A stretch of 64,000 nucleotides of DNA, taken from positions 1 to 64,000 of the forward strand of contig CAKZUB010000020.1 in the NCBI GenBank assembly GCA_937921505.1, in the 5' to 3' direction. The notes under the pieces were generated by a model. That model ran no database searches. It saw only the letters and a list, made by a program, of their open reading frames with translations, and was not told the origin of the DNA. The position numbers and the translations under genes were made by a program. The stretch is from an uncultured Clostridia bacterium. Its GTDB lineage: Bacteria; Bacillota; Clostridia; Lachnospirales; Cellulosilyticaceae. Numbering within the stretch: position 1 is the stretch's first letter; every line of letters begins with the position of its first letter. Below are positions 50,946 through 60,061 of this stretch, one piece after another.

Positions 50946-52112
50946 TTAAATTCTATCCTCTGGATTGATTATATCAGTAATACGTATTCCAAAGTTCTCA
51001 TCTATAACGACCACTTCGCCTGTTGCTATAAACTTACCATTTACTAGTATGTCTACTGGTTCTCCAACTAGTCTATTAAGCTCTATGATACTTCCTGGTC
51101 CAAACTCTAATATTTCTTTAATTTTTCTTGTTGTTCTGCCTAATTCAACAGACACTTCCAATGAAACATCCATAAGAAGATCCATATTTTCCTTCGGATA
51201 TACTTTTTTACGCGTATCAAAAGTTTGGAACTGAGGCGTCTGAACATCCACATCTTTTTTTGGTGGTGAAGCTTTATGTGGCGCTTCATACATGTTTTCA
51301 TAATGCTCATAGGTTGGCTCAGGTAAAGGTTGTTGTAGAGTCTCTGGACGATATGCCTCTTCTTTAGATGCATTATCAATTGGCGCTATACTACTAGTAT
51401 GTCTACTTGTGTCGTTTTTGTCAATATCCTCTTCAATTTTTATTTGTTCTTGACTTAAGAGTCCCCCAATTAATTCCTTTGCAAAATGAATAGGAAGTAC
51501 TTGCATAAGCTCACTATCAATAATATTTTCTTCTATTTGCAGTCTAAAAGCTACTTTAACAATATCACCCTTGGGTCCAAAAATTTCCTCTAAATTTGTA
51601 TCCACTTTAATAGCTTGCGGAGGACTAATATCTATCTTTTTATTGAATAGCTGCGCCATCGACGTAGATGATGAGCCAATCATTTGATTCATTGATTCTG
51701 CAATAGCACTTAAGTGAAGGTCCGTTACCGGCCCTTCTGCATACATGCCAGTTCCCCCCATCATTAAATCAGCAATTATTTTTACATCATCCTCTTTTAA
51801 AATCAGTAGATTTGCCCCAATAAACCCTTCTGTATAATCAACTGATATCGCTATTAAGTCATCTGTAAGTGTGTCATTAAATTGCTCCCAGCTTAATACT
51901 TCAACTTTAGGAGTAGTAATCATTACTTTATGGTTTAGTAATGTAAATAAAGTTGTTGCAGCTGTTCCCATACTAATATTGCCTATTTCACCCAGCGCAT
52001 CTATTTCTTCTAAGCTTAATCCTATTGTTGCATCACTAGGTGTTGTCTCATCTATAGACATATTTCCTAACAGTGCATTGATCTCTTCTTGGGAAAGCAT
52101 CTCGGCCACCAT
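50946..52112 (-). CDS. fliY: Flagellar motor switch phosphatase FliY
   Basis: This 388-residue C-ring protein also dephosphorylates CheY-P. It has the N-terminal CheY-binding start SQEEINALLGN, a CheC-like domain with two phosphatase sites (ALGEIGNISMGTAATTL and AIAESMNQMIGSSS), a linker of about 80 residues rich in Pro, Glu and Lys (about 225-305), and the C-terminal SpoA (FliN) domain ending near residue 385. Its start shares one base with the fliM stop (TAATG). Confidence 0.95.
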   Translation of the reverse strand: MVAEMLSQEEINALLGNMSIDETTPSDATIGLSLEEIDALGEIGNISMGTAATTLFTLLNHKVMITTPKVEVLSWEQFNDTLTDDLIAISVDYTEGFIGANLLILKEDDVKIIADLMMGGTGMYAEGPVTDLHLSAIAESMNQMIGSSSTSMAQLFNKKIDISPPQAIKVDTNLEEIFGPKGDIVKVAFRLQIEENIIDSELMQVLPIHFAKELIGGLLSQEQIKIEEDIDKNDTSRHTSSIAPIDNASKEEAYRPETLQQPLPEPTYEHYENMYEAPHKASPPKKDVDVQTPQFQTFDTRKKVYPKENMDLLMDVSLEVSVELGRTTRKIKEILEFGPGSIIELNRLVGEPVDILVNGKFIATGEVVVIDENFGIRITDIINPEDRI

Positions 52113-53098
52113 TACTCATCCTCCCTCTTTATAACATGATTAATTTTTAGTGCTAGTTTGTTTTTATATTCTCCAGGTATTCCTGAAAACTTCAATATGT
52201 TTCCTACATATACCTCTAGCTCTGAACCTATATCTTTATCTAGTTTCACAACATCATCTCTTTGTAGTTCTAAAAACTCATTGACCGTTACATGGGTCTT
52301 TCCTAAAATAACTTTAATAGGGATTCGGCTTTTTTCGATCATCTTTTGAATATATTCTTCATAAGATGGCCCAAGTTCTTGTTCCTTTTGTGAAAACCAA
52401 TACCTCGTATTGAGTTTGTCCATAATAGATTCAATAACCAAATGTGGTATACATATATTCATCATACCTGCTACATTTCCTATTTTTATATTAAGTGTAA
52501 CAAGGGCAATAATTTCGTTTGGCGCTATAATTTGTACAACTTGAGAGTTTGTTTCAATCTTTTCTAACATAGGATCAAGTTCTATAACGTTTTCCCATGG
52601 TTCTCTAAGCAACTGTACAAATTGTATAAACATCTTTTCAAGTATTACCCTCTCAATATCTGTAAACTCCCTCATCTTCTCGAGACCTTGTCCGCTCCCC
52701 CCAAGTACTCTATCAATAATAGTGTATCCCATATTAGGTGACAGTTCCATAAGAATAGAGCCCTTTAGAGGTCTAAAATCAGTAATGGCTAAGATAACAG
52801 GATTAATAAGCGCATTAGCAAACTCTGAATAGGTTACTGCCTCTGAATTCATAACTTCAACAGATACGCGTGACCTTAGATGTCCAGATAGATAGGTAGA
52901 TATAAGTCGTGAATAACTTTCAAAAATGATTTCTAAAGTTCTAAGTTGTTCTTTTGAGAACTTTGAGGGCCTCGCAAAATCGTATACTTTTACACTCTTT
53001 TGATCTCTTGAATCTTGCATTTCAGTTACATTTAGTTCGCCTGTATTTAATGCCTTAAATAAATCATCTATTTCACTTTGTGACAGTACCTCTCCCAA
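52112..53098 (-). CDS. fliM: Flagellar motor switch protein FliM
   Basis: This 328-residue C-ring protein binds CheY-P and turns the motor. It begins with the LSQSEIDDLFKALNTGE CheY-binding peptide, then the VKVYDFARPSKFSKEQLRTL segment and the CheC-like middle domain, and ends in a SpoA domain. It overlaps fliY by one base and follows fliL by 24 bases. Confidence 0.96.
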   Translation of the reverse strand: MGEVLSQSEIDDLFKALNTGELNVTEMQDSRDQKSVKVYDFARPSKFSKEQLRTLEIIFESYSRLISTYLSGHLRSRVSVEVMNSEAVTYSEFANALINPVILAITDFRPLKGSILMELSPNMGYTIIDRVLGGSGQGLEKMREFTDIERVILEKMFIQFVQLLREPWENVIELDPMLEKIETNSQVVQIIAPNEIIALVTLNIKIGNVAGMMNICIPHLVIESIMDKLNTRYWFSQKEQELGPSYEEYIQKMIEKSRIPIKVILGKTHVTVNEFLELQRDDVVKLDKDIGSELEVYVGNILKFSGIPGEYKNKLALKINHVIKREDE

Positions 53099-53122
53099 TT
53101 TATCACCTCCTTCTTTCTGAAT

Positions 53123-53584
53123 CTATTGAACAAAAAAGTCACCAAAATAGACTTCTTGTATGACTTGCGTATCTAGCAGCTTATTAATACGTTCTGCTAT
53201 TTCATCGCCTAGCTTAGTTTGTGCATCTGTTTTAGACATCATTTCATAGGTCTGCTCTCGTATACCTTGTATAATTTCATTTCTAATTATTATTTTACTA
53301 CTATCAAAATTTTTCCTAAATTTTTTATACTGTTTTGAAGATTGATTGACTCCAAAACTTATACTTACTCTTGCTATGTGTTGTTCTCCTGCTTCATCAT
53401 AAACATTGCTAGTTATTGCATCGCCTAAATCGATAGTAATAAGTTTAATCTTTTTTTCTTTAGCATTTACAGCAACATCTTCTCCCTTATTGACTACATT
53501 TAAAAGCAAAAATGTGCTGACTGCTATTGCTACTCCTAGAAGTACAATTGCAATAATTACAAATATCTTAAACTTTTTATCCAT
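53123..53584 (-). CDS. fliL: Flagellar basal body-associated protein FliL
   Basis: This 153-residue protein has one N-terminal membrane segment (about 7-28) and an extracytoplasmic domain that surrounds and stiffens the stator in other species. The late KTDAQTKLGDEIAERINKLL and VYFGDFFVQ segments are family marks. It follows motB by 23 bases. Confidence 0.93.
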   Translation of the reverse strand: MDKKFKIFVIIAIVLLGVAIAVSTFLLLNVVNKGEDVAVNAKEKKIKLITIDLGDAITSNVYDEAGEQHIARVSISFGVNQSSKQYKKFRKNFDSSKIIIRNEIIQGIREQTYEMMSKTDAQTKLGDEIAERINKLLDTQVIQEVYFGDFFVQ

Positions 53585-53607
53585 GTTGAATCACCATCTT
53601 TTCTATG

Positions 53608-54360
53608 TTATGACCTATTATCTTTACTAATTTTAATCTCTACCCTACGATTCATTGCTCTGCCTTCTGGCGTACTATTATTTCCTATTGGCACATTATC
53701 CCTAAATCCTTCTGTAGATATCTTAGAAACTTCAAAGTTCATTTCATCAGTAAAGAATTTTGCTACTGCTATAGCTCTAGCCGAAGATAACTCCCAGTTG
53801 CTTGGAAATTGATTAGTTCTTATAGGCACGTTATCTGTATGTCCTTCTAATCTGATTCTGTATCCTTGTCCTAAATACTCTTTTAAGCGTACACCTAATG
53901 TATTTAAAACCGGAATAGCTCCTGGCTTGATATCTGCTTTACCTGTATCATATAAGAGGACATCATCAAATCTCAAAATAATTTCATCCCCATTTTGCTC
54001 TACAGTTACTTTATCTTGAAGGTTTTTATCTTGAACGTATTGTTCTAGATTTTGTTTCATTTTTTTTAAATCCTCTGCATCCCTATTTGCCTGCTGTGTT
54101 AAATCTTCTTTATTTTTTTTTTCAGGAAATTGTTTGATACCATTACCTAGCATACTCGTATTTTCTTCTATAGTCTGTGCCCCGTTTAACACGCCGATTG
54201 AACCATCAAAAGAAGCTATAACTGCTCTAAATTTAGCTACATCAATACTTGACATTGAGAATAGTAGTACAAAGAAGGTGAGTAACAAAGTCATCATATC
54301 CCCATAGGTATTCATATAGGCCGGTGCGCCTTTTTTGGGTTGGTCCTCACTTTTTTTCAT
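53608..54360 (-). CDS. motB: Flagellar motor stator protein MotB
   Basis: This 250-residue protein anchors the stator to peptidoglycan. It has the single membrane segment with the proton-binding Asp (in APAYMNTYGDMMTLLLTFFV, Asp at about residue 21), a plug and linker, and the OmpA-like wall-binding domain (RIRLEGHTDNVPIRT, NRRVEIKIS). It follows motA by 14 bases. The Asp with nearby Thr/Leu pattern suggests proton rather than sodium use, but that is not certain. Confidence 0.95.
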   Translation of the reverse strand: MKKSEDQPKKGAPAYMNTYGDMMTLLLTFFVLLFSMSSIDVAKFRAVIASFDGSIGVLNGAQTIEENTSMLGNGIKQFPEKKNKEDLTQQANRDAEDLKKMKQNLEQYVQDKNLQDKVTVEQNGDEIILRFDDVLLYDTGKADIKPGAIPVLNTLGVRLKEYLGQGYRIRLEGHTDNVPIRTNQFPSNWELSSARAIAVAKFFTDEMNFEVSKISTEGFRDNVPIGNNSTPEGRAMNRRVEIKISKDNRS

Positions 54361-54374
54361 CTTAACTCACCTGC

Positions 54375-55163
54375 CTATTCTTCTTCTGTTTTTTGGTTTT
54401 TATCAAATATAGTACGCGTTGCTGGTGATAAAAATGCTTTAAGTTTCTCTTCAATAACTCTTGGATTTTCTCCAGCTTGTATAGATAATAACCCTTCTAT
54501 CATCACTTGTTTATGTAATATTTCTTCATTACTTTTAAGTTTTAATTTATTAGAAACAGGTGTTGCAAAGAAATTGGCAAGCAGTGATCCATATAAAGTA
54601 GTAATCAGTGCGATACTCATTTTGGGCCCTATTGTGGTTGGGTCATCTAATGAATCTAACATCGCAATAAGACCAATAAGCGTCCCTATCATTCCCCAGG
54701 CTGGTCCTAAATCTGCAACACCATTCCAGAATCCTTGATTATCTTTATGTCTATTTTCAACAAAAGCAATTTCTGTTTCTAAAATACTTCGAAGAAGCTC
54801 CGAATCCGTCCCATCTACTATTAAAAGGATTCCTTTTTGTAAAAAAGCATCATCCATACTTTGAGCAATTTCTTCTAAGGCCAGTAAGCCTTCTTTTCTA
54901 GCTGCTAAGGCTAGTTCATTTATTTTACTAATAACTGCTGTAGGATCTAATTCTTTATGAAAAAAAGCATGCCTAATGGTTTTTAAGGACTGCAAAAATT
55001 TAGAAACAGGGTAAGATATTAATAAAGCCGCCGCAGTTCCTCCAAATACAATCATCATCGATGGTGCATCAACAAATAACATCAATCGCCCACCAGATAA
55101 AATAATCGATAAAACAAGGAATATGGTCCCAGATACTAACCCTACCAATGTTGCAATATCCAT
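54375..55163 (-). CDS. motA: Flagellar motor stator protein MotA
   Basis: This 262-residue protein has four membrane segments and a cytoplasmic loop that touches FliG. It carries LVSGTIFLVLSIILSGG, the conserved PAWGMIGTLIGLIAML, and GPKMSIALITTLYGSLLANF segments. With motB it lies inside the fla/che operon, whereas in Bacillus subtilis motAB is elsewhere. Confidence 0.96.
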   Translation of the reverse strand: MDIATLVGLVSGTIFLVLSIILSGGRLMLFVDAPSMMIVFGGTAAALLISYPVSKFLQSLKTIRHAFFHKELDPTAVISKINELALAARKEGLLALEEIAQSMDDAFLQKGILLIVDGTDSELLRSILETEIAFVENRHKDNQGFWNGVADLGPAWGMIGTLIGLIAMLDSLDDPTTIGPKMSIALITTLYGSLLANFFATPVSNKLKLKSNEEILHKQVMIEGLLSIQAGENPRVIEEKLKAFLSPATRTIFDKNQKTEEE

Positions 55164-55175
55164 TTAACCACCTCC

Positions 55176-55370
55176 CTATCTCTCTACTAGAAGTAGTATT
55201 TTTCTTTTGTATTCTATAATCTTACTGATAATATCTTCTTGAGCTTCTTTTACAACATATTTATTGCCTGTTGTCATACTAATGACTGTATCAGGTGTAT
55301 GCTCTATAGTCTCAATTAAATCTGAATTAATAACAAACTCCTGCATATTTAACTTTGTAAGCTTGATCAT
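55176..55370 (-). CDS. flbD: Flagellar FlbD family protein
   Basis: This 64-residue protein has the typical MIKLTKLNMQEFVINSDLIE start, ETIEHTPDTVISMTTGNKYV, and an AKE-like helix (VVKEAQEDIISKIIEYKRK). FlbD (SwrD in Bacillus) increases motor torque in B. subtilis. It lies between flgE and motA, 12 bases before motA. Confidence 0.93.
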   Translation of the reverse strand: MIKLTKLNMQEFVINSDLIETIEHTPDTVISMTTGNKYVVKEAQEDIISKIIEYKRKILLLVER

Positions 55371-55390
55371 ATCTTTCTCCTAACTACTTA

Positions 55391-56722
55391 TTATCGTTTT
55401 AGGTTAGTAAGCTCTACTAGCATCTCATCTGAAACAGAAATAATCCTGGAGTTGGCTTGAAAACCTCTTTGTGTAACAATCATTTCTGTAAATTCTTTTG
55501 CAAGGTCTACATTGGACATTTCGAGTACCCCTGCTTGGAAGTTTCCAACTTTCCCAATGTTGTCAAAATCTCCCGAGTTGGCCGTTGAACGGTATAAGTT
55601 ATCGCCCATTTTCTCAAGTCCTGGGGGATTATCAAACTGTGCCACAACAACTTGTCCAAGAAGTCTTCTATCCCCATTATCATAATAAGCTGTAATTTTA
55701 CCATCAGCTCCTACATCATAACCACTCATTTTACCAGCTGCCTTACCATTAGTTACTTTTGGGTCTATATTTGTTTTTGCCGCATATTGAGTAACTGCTC
55801 TAAAATCAACTACGAAAGGCGTAGCAGCTTTTCCAATTTCCGCCTTAACATTTGGTATAGTTGCACCCTTTGCATCTTTAACTGTTACTGCCGCCGCACT
55901 TAAATCTAATACACCTGGAAGTAAATTAAAGCTTTTAGCTGCAAGTGTAGGTAATTGTCCACTTGCATCAAATGTAATAGTTTGTGCAGTAAAATTGGTA
56001 GTTGTAGTATGAGTATTTCCATGTGTATCTGTTAAGATTATCGGTCCATCAGTTCCGGCAGTATTAGCTGCTAATTTCCACGCACCACCTCCAGTATAGC
56101 TAAAAAATGCATTCATAGTATAAAAGTTCCCAAGAGAGTCGTACATTTTTAGTTGTGTAGAAATAGGAGTGTCATGCGTATTAAGATTACCACTTAAAGA
56201 CGTTTGTGTCGTTGTTTCAGGAGGAGTTGACTTTAAAGCTGGGTCATTAAGTTTGAGTGGTACAACCTCTCCTCTGTTAATAGCTTTACCGTCTGTACTT
56301 GCTGGCCATCCCATTACTTTCATACCATTTGGAATAATCAAGTTCCCCTCGTCATCTTGTCTGAGCGCCCCAGCTCTTGTAAAGTACTTGCCACTAGCAT
56401 CCCCTACTACAATAAACCCTTCACCATTAATCATAAGGTCAAAAGGATTATCTGTACGCTGCGCGGCACCTTGAGTCATTAACATATCAATAGAAGAGAT
56501 ATTAACACCAAGCCCTACCTGCATCGGATTAAGTCCTCCGCGTCCTGTTTCATCACTGGCTGAGCTTGCACTTTGAAGCGTTTGTGAAAATACTTCATTA
56601 AACGTAACTCGTTGAGATTTATAGCCTATTGTATTAACATTTGCAATATTATTACCTACAACGTCCATTCTGGTTTGATGAACCCTAAGGCCTGATACAC
56701 CGGAAAACATCGATCTCATCAT
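55391..56722 (-). CDS. flgE: Flagellar hook protein FlgE
   Basis: This 443-residue protein forms the hook. The N-terminal rod-type helix MRSMFSGVSGLRVHQTRMDV with NNIANVNTIGYKSQRVTF, a variable middle (about 150-340, Thr- and Ala-rich) and the C-terminal FQAGVLEMSNVDLAKEFTEM with GFQANSRIIS are all there. I chose the ATG at 56722 with AGGAGG ahead; an upstream GTG at 56743 overlaps that site and is unlikely. Confidence 0.95.
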   Translation of the reverse strand: MMRSMFSGVSGLRVHQTRMDVVGNNIANVNTIGYKSQRVTFNEVFSQTLQSASSASDETGRGGLNPMQVGLGVNISSIDMLMTQGAAQRTDNPFDLMINGEGFIVVGDASGKYFTRAGALRQDDEGNLIIPNGMKVMGWPASTDGKAINRGEVVPLKLNDPALKSTPPETTTQTSLSGNLNTHDTPISTQLKMYDSLGNFYTMNAFFSYTGGGAWKLAANTAGTDGPIILTDTHGNTHTTTTNFTAQTITFDASGQLPTLAAKSFNLLPGVLDLSAAAVTVKDAKGATIPNVKAEIGKAATPFVVDFRAVTQYAAKTNIDPKVTNGKAAGKMSGYDVGADGKITAYYDNGDRRLLGQVVVAQFDNPPGLEKMGDNLYRSTANSGDFDNIGKVGNFQAGVLEMSNVDLAKEFTEMIVTQRGFQANSRIISVSDEMLVELTNLKR

Positions 56723-56763
56723 AATTAGTTTCCTCCTATACACTTCATAGTTTTTATAAAACG

Positions 56764-57558
56764 TTACTGATTGGTTATCGTCTGTATAGCTTCAAACTCT
56801 ACAAATTGTCCACCCACATAAACATAGGTGCCTTCTTTGCTAATCTTTATGTACTCTGCAACCCCTTGAACTACTTTTTCTGTTCCATCTATGTCTTTTA
56901 TCGTTGCAGTGATCATTCTGCCAGTAATGGTTGGTTTATCTACAATGTTTTGTACATTATTAAAGTCTACCTCAACTTGGTCTTTGCCTGTCCCTATAAT
57001 AAGGTATGGCTTTTCATCCTTCATCCTTACCCCTAATACTTCGCCTTCAACTATGACATCTTCTTCTTTTTGCTGACTATTTTTTTGCTTAACCATACCT
57101 TGTACTGTTCGTCCTATTAGTTCAAAAGCTGAGGTATTGGCTTGAATAACGGATGGATCAACAACTTGTTTTACATCTTTGACTTTTACTTCTTTATCTC
57201 CTATACCAATCAAAGTTTCACCACTATTGATCTTGACATAGTCTACTTTACCCATTAGATATTGTATTTGTCCTGTATCAGGATCTGCATATTCATAGGA
57301 AACATGCTTGCCAATCATCCCATTTGCAAATTGCTTTTCAACAGTTTGAGCTACATTAGTCATTTGCTCTAGTGCAGAAAACTGTGCAAGCTGAGCCATC
57401 ATTTCTTGATTATCCATAGGATTAAGTGGATCTTGGTATCTCATTTGAGTAATTAATAAGTTCATAAAGGCATCTTTATCTAACTCTTGTTTTGTTGCTC
57501 TATCACTTGTAACTTTTAAATAGTCACTATCTGCTGTTGCTAAATTGACACGATTCAT
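56764..57558 (-). CDS. flgD: Flagellar hook-capping protein FlgD
   Basis: This 264-residue protein caps the growing hook. The N-terminal FlgD region is clear (LDKDAFMNLLITQMRYQDPL, NPMDNQEMMAQLAQFSALEQ). The rest shows three similar strand-rich stretches (GKHVSYEY, GRTVQGMV, GRMITATI), each followed by a regulator-like GEVLGV or QGVAEYIKI segment, which suggests repeated small domains. It lies 12 bases after fliK and 20 bases before the flgE start. Confidence 0.93.
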   Translation of the reverse strand: MNRVNLATADSDYLKVTSDRATKQELDKDAFMNLLITQMRYQDPLNPMDNQEMMAQLAQFSALEQMTNVAQTVEKQFANGMIGKHVSYEYADPDTGQIQYLMGKVDYVKINSGETLIGIGDKEVKVKDVKQVVDPSVIQANTSAFELIGRTVQGMVKQKNSQQKEEDVIVEGEVLGVRMKDEKPYLIIGTGKDQVEVDFNNVQNIVDKPTITGRMITATIKDIDGTEKVVQGVAEYIKISKEGTYVYVGGQFVEFEAIQTITNQ

Positions 57559-57570
57559 ACTTACCCTCCT

Positions 57571-58839
57571 TTAGACCCTATAATTGACTTCTGTTTCAAT
57601 TAGTTCCCCAGTAACTTCATCTACTTGCATCTGTTCATTTTGTTCTTCTAGTAAATGTTTATCAATAAGTTCTTGGATACGTCTTGTAGATTTTTGTTTT
57701 TGTTGTTCCATTTGAGACTGATGAGGATTTTGCCTAATATCTACTTTTACTTCACCAACAGATAACCCTTGGCTTTCTAAAGTTTGCTTAAGCTGTGCCA
57801 CTTCATTTAAAAGAAGGTCCTTGGTTTTTTCATTGTCTACGCGGATATTGGCTACAAGTACACCATTACTTTCCACTAATTTAATTGATAAATGTCCAAG
57901 TTCTTTAGGTGAAAGTTCCATCGTTATCTCTTTAGAATTTCCTAAAGAGGTAATGTCTAGTTTGTTAATCATTTGATGTGTTAATGACTGACTCTGGGCA
58001 TGGTGTGAACTTTCTAACTGTGTATTTTGCATATCCCATAGCGTTGTATTAACCGTTGCATTAAAAGCTTGTATAGGTATACTTGCTCCAAGCCCCATCT
58101 TTTGAAAATTTAGGAGTCCTTCTTCTGAGAAATTCCCTTCTGGGATTGCTTCATCTATAGTCATATCTTTTAAAGTTACACCTGCTGCTAGATCTTTTGG
58201 CGTAACATTTTGAACCAGTACTTGCGAATTTTCTGGGCTATCAACAATTTTTTCTGGCACTTGCGGGGTTACATCTATTTGAGTAATGATCGTCTTTACA
58301 ACTTGATCCTGAGTCACTATTTTTTCAATAAGAAGATGTCCTTGATCCCCTTCAATTACTTCACTGATTTGCTCAAACTTGGCAAATAATTTACTGATAT
58401 CTTTTAAATTTCCTTCATCAAATAATAATTGATGTTCATCATGATTAGGATAAGCATATGTTAAAAATTCTTTAAATGTTTCCGGATTTAATAGCTCGAG
58501 TGGTGTAACATTCATTTTTTCTAGAATCTTTTCAATGTCCTCCACCGGAATCTCTAAAACATTATTGATAAGTGATAGAATCATTTGACAAACAGCTTCT
58601 TGACTCGCCTTTTCATCTAACTTATTAAGTTCAATGGGTTTATTAATCACGATGTCTTTTGCATCAGCTTTAATAATACTTTTTGATAACTTGATTTCCT
58701 TACTTTTAATACGCTCAAGTTGCGTATCAAAGTTATTACCGCCTTCTCTTGTTGTTCTTTCTGAGGATTTAGCCTTTATTTTATCTGCTTTAATTTCTTG
58801 GGTGCCAGGTGCTAGTATATTAATACTTATATTATCCAT
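57571..58839 (-). CDS. fliK: Flagellar hook-length control protein FliK
   Basis: This 422-residue exported ruler protein has a hydrophilic N-terminal and middle part (about 1-290) and the Flg_hook domain near the C-terminus (about 305-385; ITMELSPKELGHLSIKLVES and LLLNEVAQLKQTLESQGLSV), followed by a Gln/Glu-rich tail. I chose the ATG at 58839 (MDNISINILAPG) with AGGAGGG ahead rather than the upstream ATG at 58905, which lies inside the preceding gene. Confidence 0.92.
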   Translation of the reverse strand: MDNISINILAPGTQEIKADKIKAKSSERTTREGGNNFDTQLERIKSKEIKLSKSIIKADAKDIVINKPIELNKLDEKASQEAVCQMILSLINNVLEIPVEDIEKILEKMNVTPLELLNPETFKEFLTYAYPNHDEHQLLFDEGNLKDISKLFAKFEQISEVIEGDQGHLLIEKIVTQDQVVKTIITQIDVTPQVPEKIVDSPENSQVLVQNVTPKDLAAGVTLKDMTIDEAIPEGNFSEEGLLNFQKMGLGASIPIQAFNATVNTTLWDMQNTQLESSHHAQSQSLTHQMINKLDITSLGNSKEITMELSPKELGHLSIKLVESNGVLVANIRVDNEKTKDLLLNEVAQLKQTLESQGLSVGEVKVDIRQNPHQSQMEQQKQKSTRRIQELIDKHLLEEQNEQMQVDEVTGELIETEVNYRV

Positions 58840-58849
58840 CTTATCCCTC

Positions 58850-59599
58850 CTATTCATTAACTCGTATATCATCGGGTGATAATAGTTTGATAACTGTTGC
58901 TGCACTATTTGATGTCATGTTGCTTAGTATTAATGATTTTCTTTCTTGTTCCATTCCCCCGAATATCAACTTTATAAGCTCTGGATCTGTTGGAATAAGT
59001 ATTTCTAAAGCCCGTGCTGCTTGTTCTGGCTCCATTTGCGCTATAGTAGTTGCAAATTGTTTTTGTGATTTGGTAATTTGGGTATCTATTTTAATATCCC
59101 TATATATTCTTTCCATTGTTTCAGGATACGTTTTTTCAAATTGTTCTAGAAACATATTAGGATTAGTTTTAGCAATCTTTTCATCCCAGGCTTCTTTTTG
59201 GCTTAAAAAATCTTCATACTTCGTTTCATATTCTTTTAATGAACTCATCTTTATCTGCAATTCTTGATTTTCTTGTTGTAAGTCTTGTATCGTTTGTTCT
59301 AAATAACTTTGTTCTGACTTTTTTGCTTCTAACTGCTTGATAAGCTGTTCTTTAGTAATGTTATTATACGGCTCATTATCTTCTTTAATGAGGTTGCCTA
59401 CTACTGGTACATTTCTAAGATTTTTAGCTACATATTGACCTATTGGTTTTCTAAATAAAAATCCAGCAATACCTATTGCAATGAGCATAATTAATACTAC
59501 AAAAAAAATCTTTCCTTTTTTCTTTTTTTTAGTTCTTTTTGATCCTAATGAAGAAGCATCTATGTCTGGTTGTATTGTTTTTGTCTCTTTACTAGCCAT
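58850..59599 (-). CDS. MotE-like/MgtE N-domain flagellar protein (YlxF)
   Basis: This 249-residue protein has a basic N-terminal tail, one membrane segment (about 27-48), a coiled-coil of Gln/Glu/Lys-rich residues (about 80-150) and a C-terminal MgtE N-terminal-like helical repeat (IAQMEPEQAARALEILIPTD and FGGMEQERKSLILSNM). In this position Bacillus has ylxF; the layout also resembles MotE, a periplasmic chaperone of the stator in rhizobia. The role here is not known; association with the motor or export is likely. Confidence 0.8.
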   Translation of the reverse strand: MASKETKTIQPDIDASSLGSKRTKKKKKGKIFFVVLIMLIAIGIAGFLFRKPIGQYVAKNLRNVPVVGNLIKEDNEPYNNITKEQLIKQLEAKKSEQSYLEQTIQDLQQENQELQIKMSSLKEYETKYEDFLSQKEAWDEKIAKTNPNMFLEQFEKTYPETMERIYRDIKIDTQITKSQKQFATTIAQMEPEQAARALEILIPTDPELIKLIFGGMEQERKSLILSNMTSNSAATVIKLLSPDDIRVNE

Positions 59600-59600
59600 T

Positions 59601-60050
59601 TTATCCTCCGCTCCTTCTTACTTTCCCATACTTATAACTAACCATTTCATCTACTAATAATTGCTCAGTCTTTTTAGATTCTATCATGTAATGTTCGCGT
59701 TTAATTTCTTTTAAGTTCTCAAGTATTTTTCTTTCTTTTACAGCATCAAGCAATTCATCACGCTTTTGATCCACTGTTTTTTGAGCTTTATGAATATCGT
59801 TTTGTGTTTGCTTAATTTGTTTCTTAATATGTAACGAATACTGATTTAATAATCTGACCTCTTTGACATCAAAATCAATACAAACATTCTTTTTAATTGC
59901 ATCGTAAACACCATCATGCTCATTCATTAAATCATCTTTTATCTGCTCTAAACGCTCTTTATGTGTATTCGCAACTCCTAATTCTCGCTTTTTGCTATCT
60001 TCCATTTTCTCTTTAAGTGAAAGAACTGAATTAAGTTCAAATTTAAACAT
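59601..60050 (-). CDS. fliJ: Flagellar export protein FliJ
   Basis: This 149-residue coiled-coil protein links the FliI ATPase ring to the FlhA gate. It is almost entirely heptad-rich and charged, beginning FELNSVLSLKEKMEDSKKRE and ending in a basic tail, as in FliJ homologues. It starts 11 bases after fliI. Its identity rests on position and coiled-coil character as well as the start. Confidence 0.88.
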   Translation of the reverse strand: MFKFELNSVLSLKEKMEDSKKRELGVANTHKERLEQIKDDLMNEHDGVYDAIKKNVCIDFDVKEVRLLNQYSLHIKKQIKQTQNDIHKAQKTVDQKRDELLDAVKERKILENLKEIKREHYMIESKKTEQLLVDEMVSYKYGKVRRSGG

Positions 60051-60061
60051 CCACTCCCCTC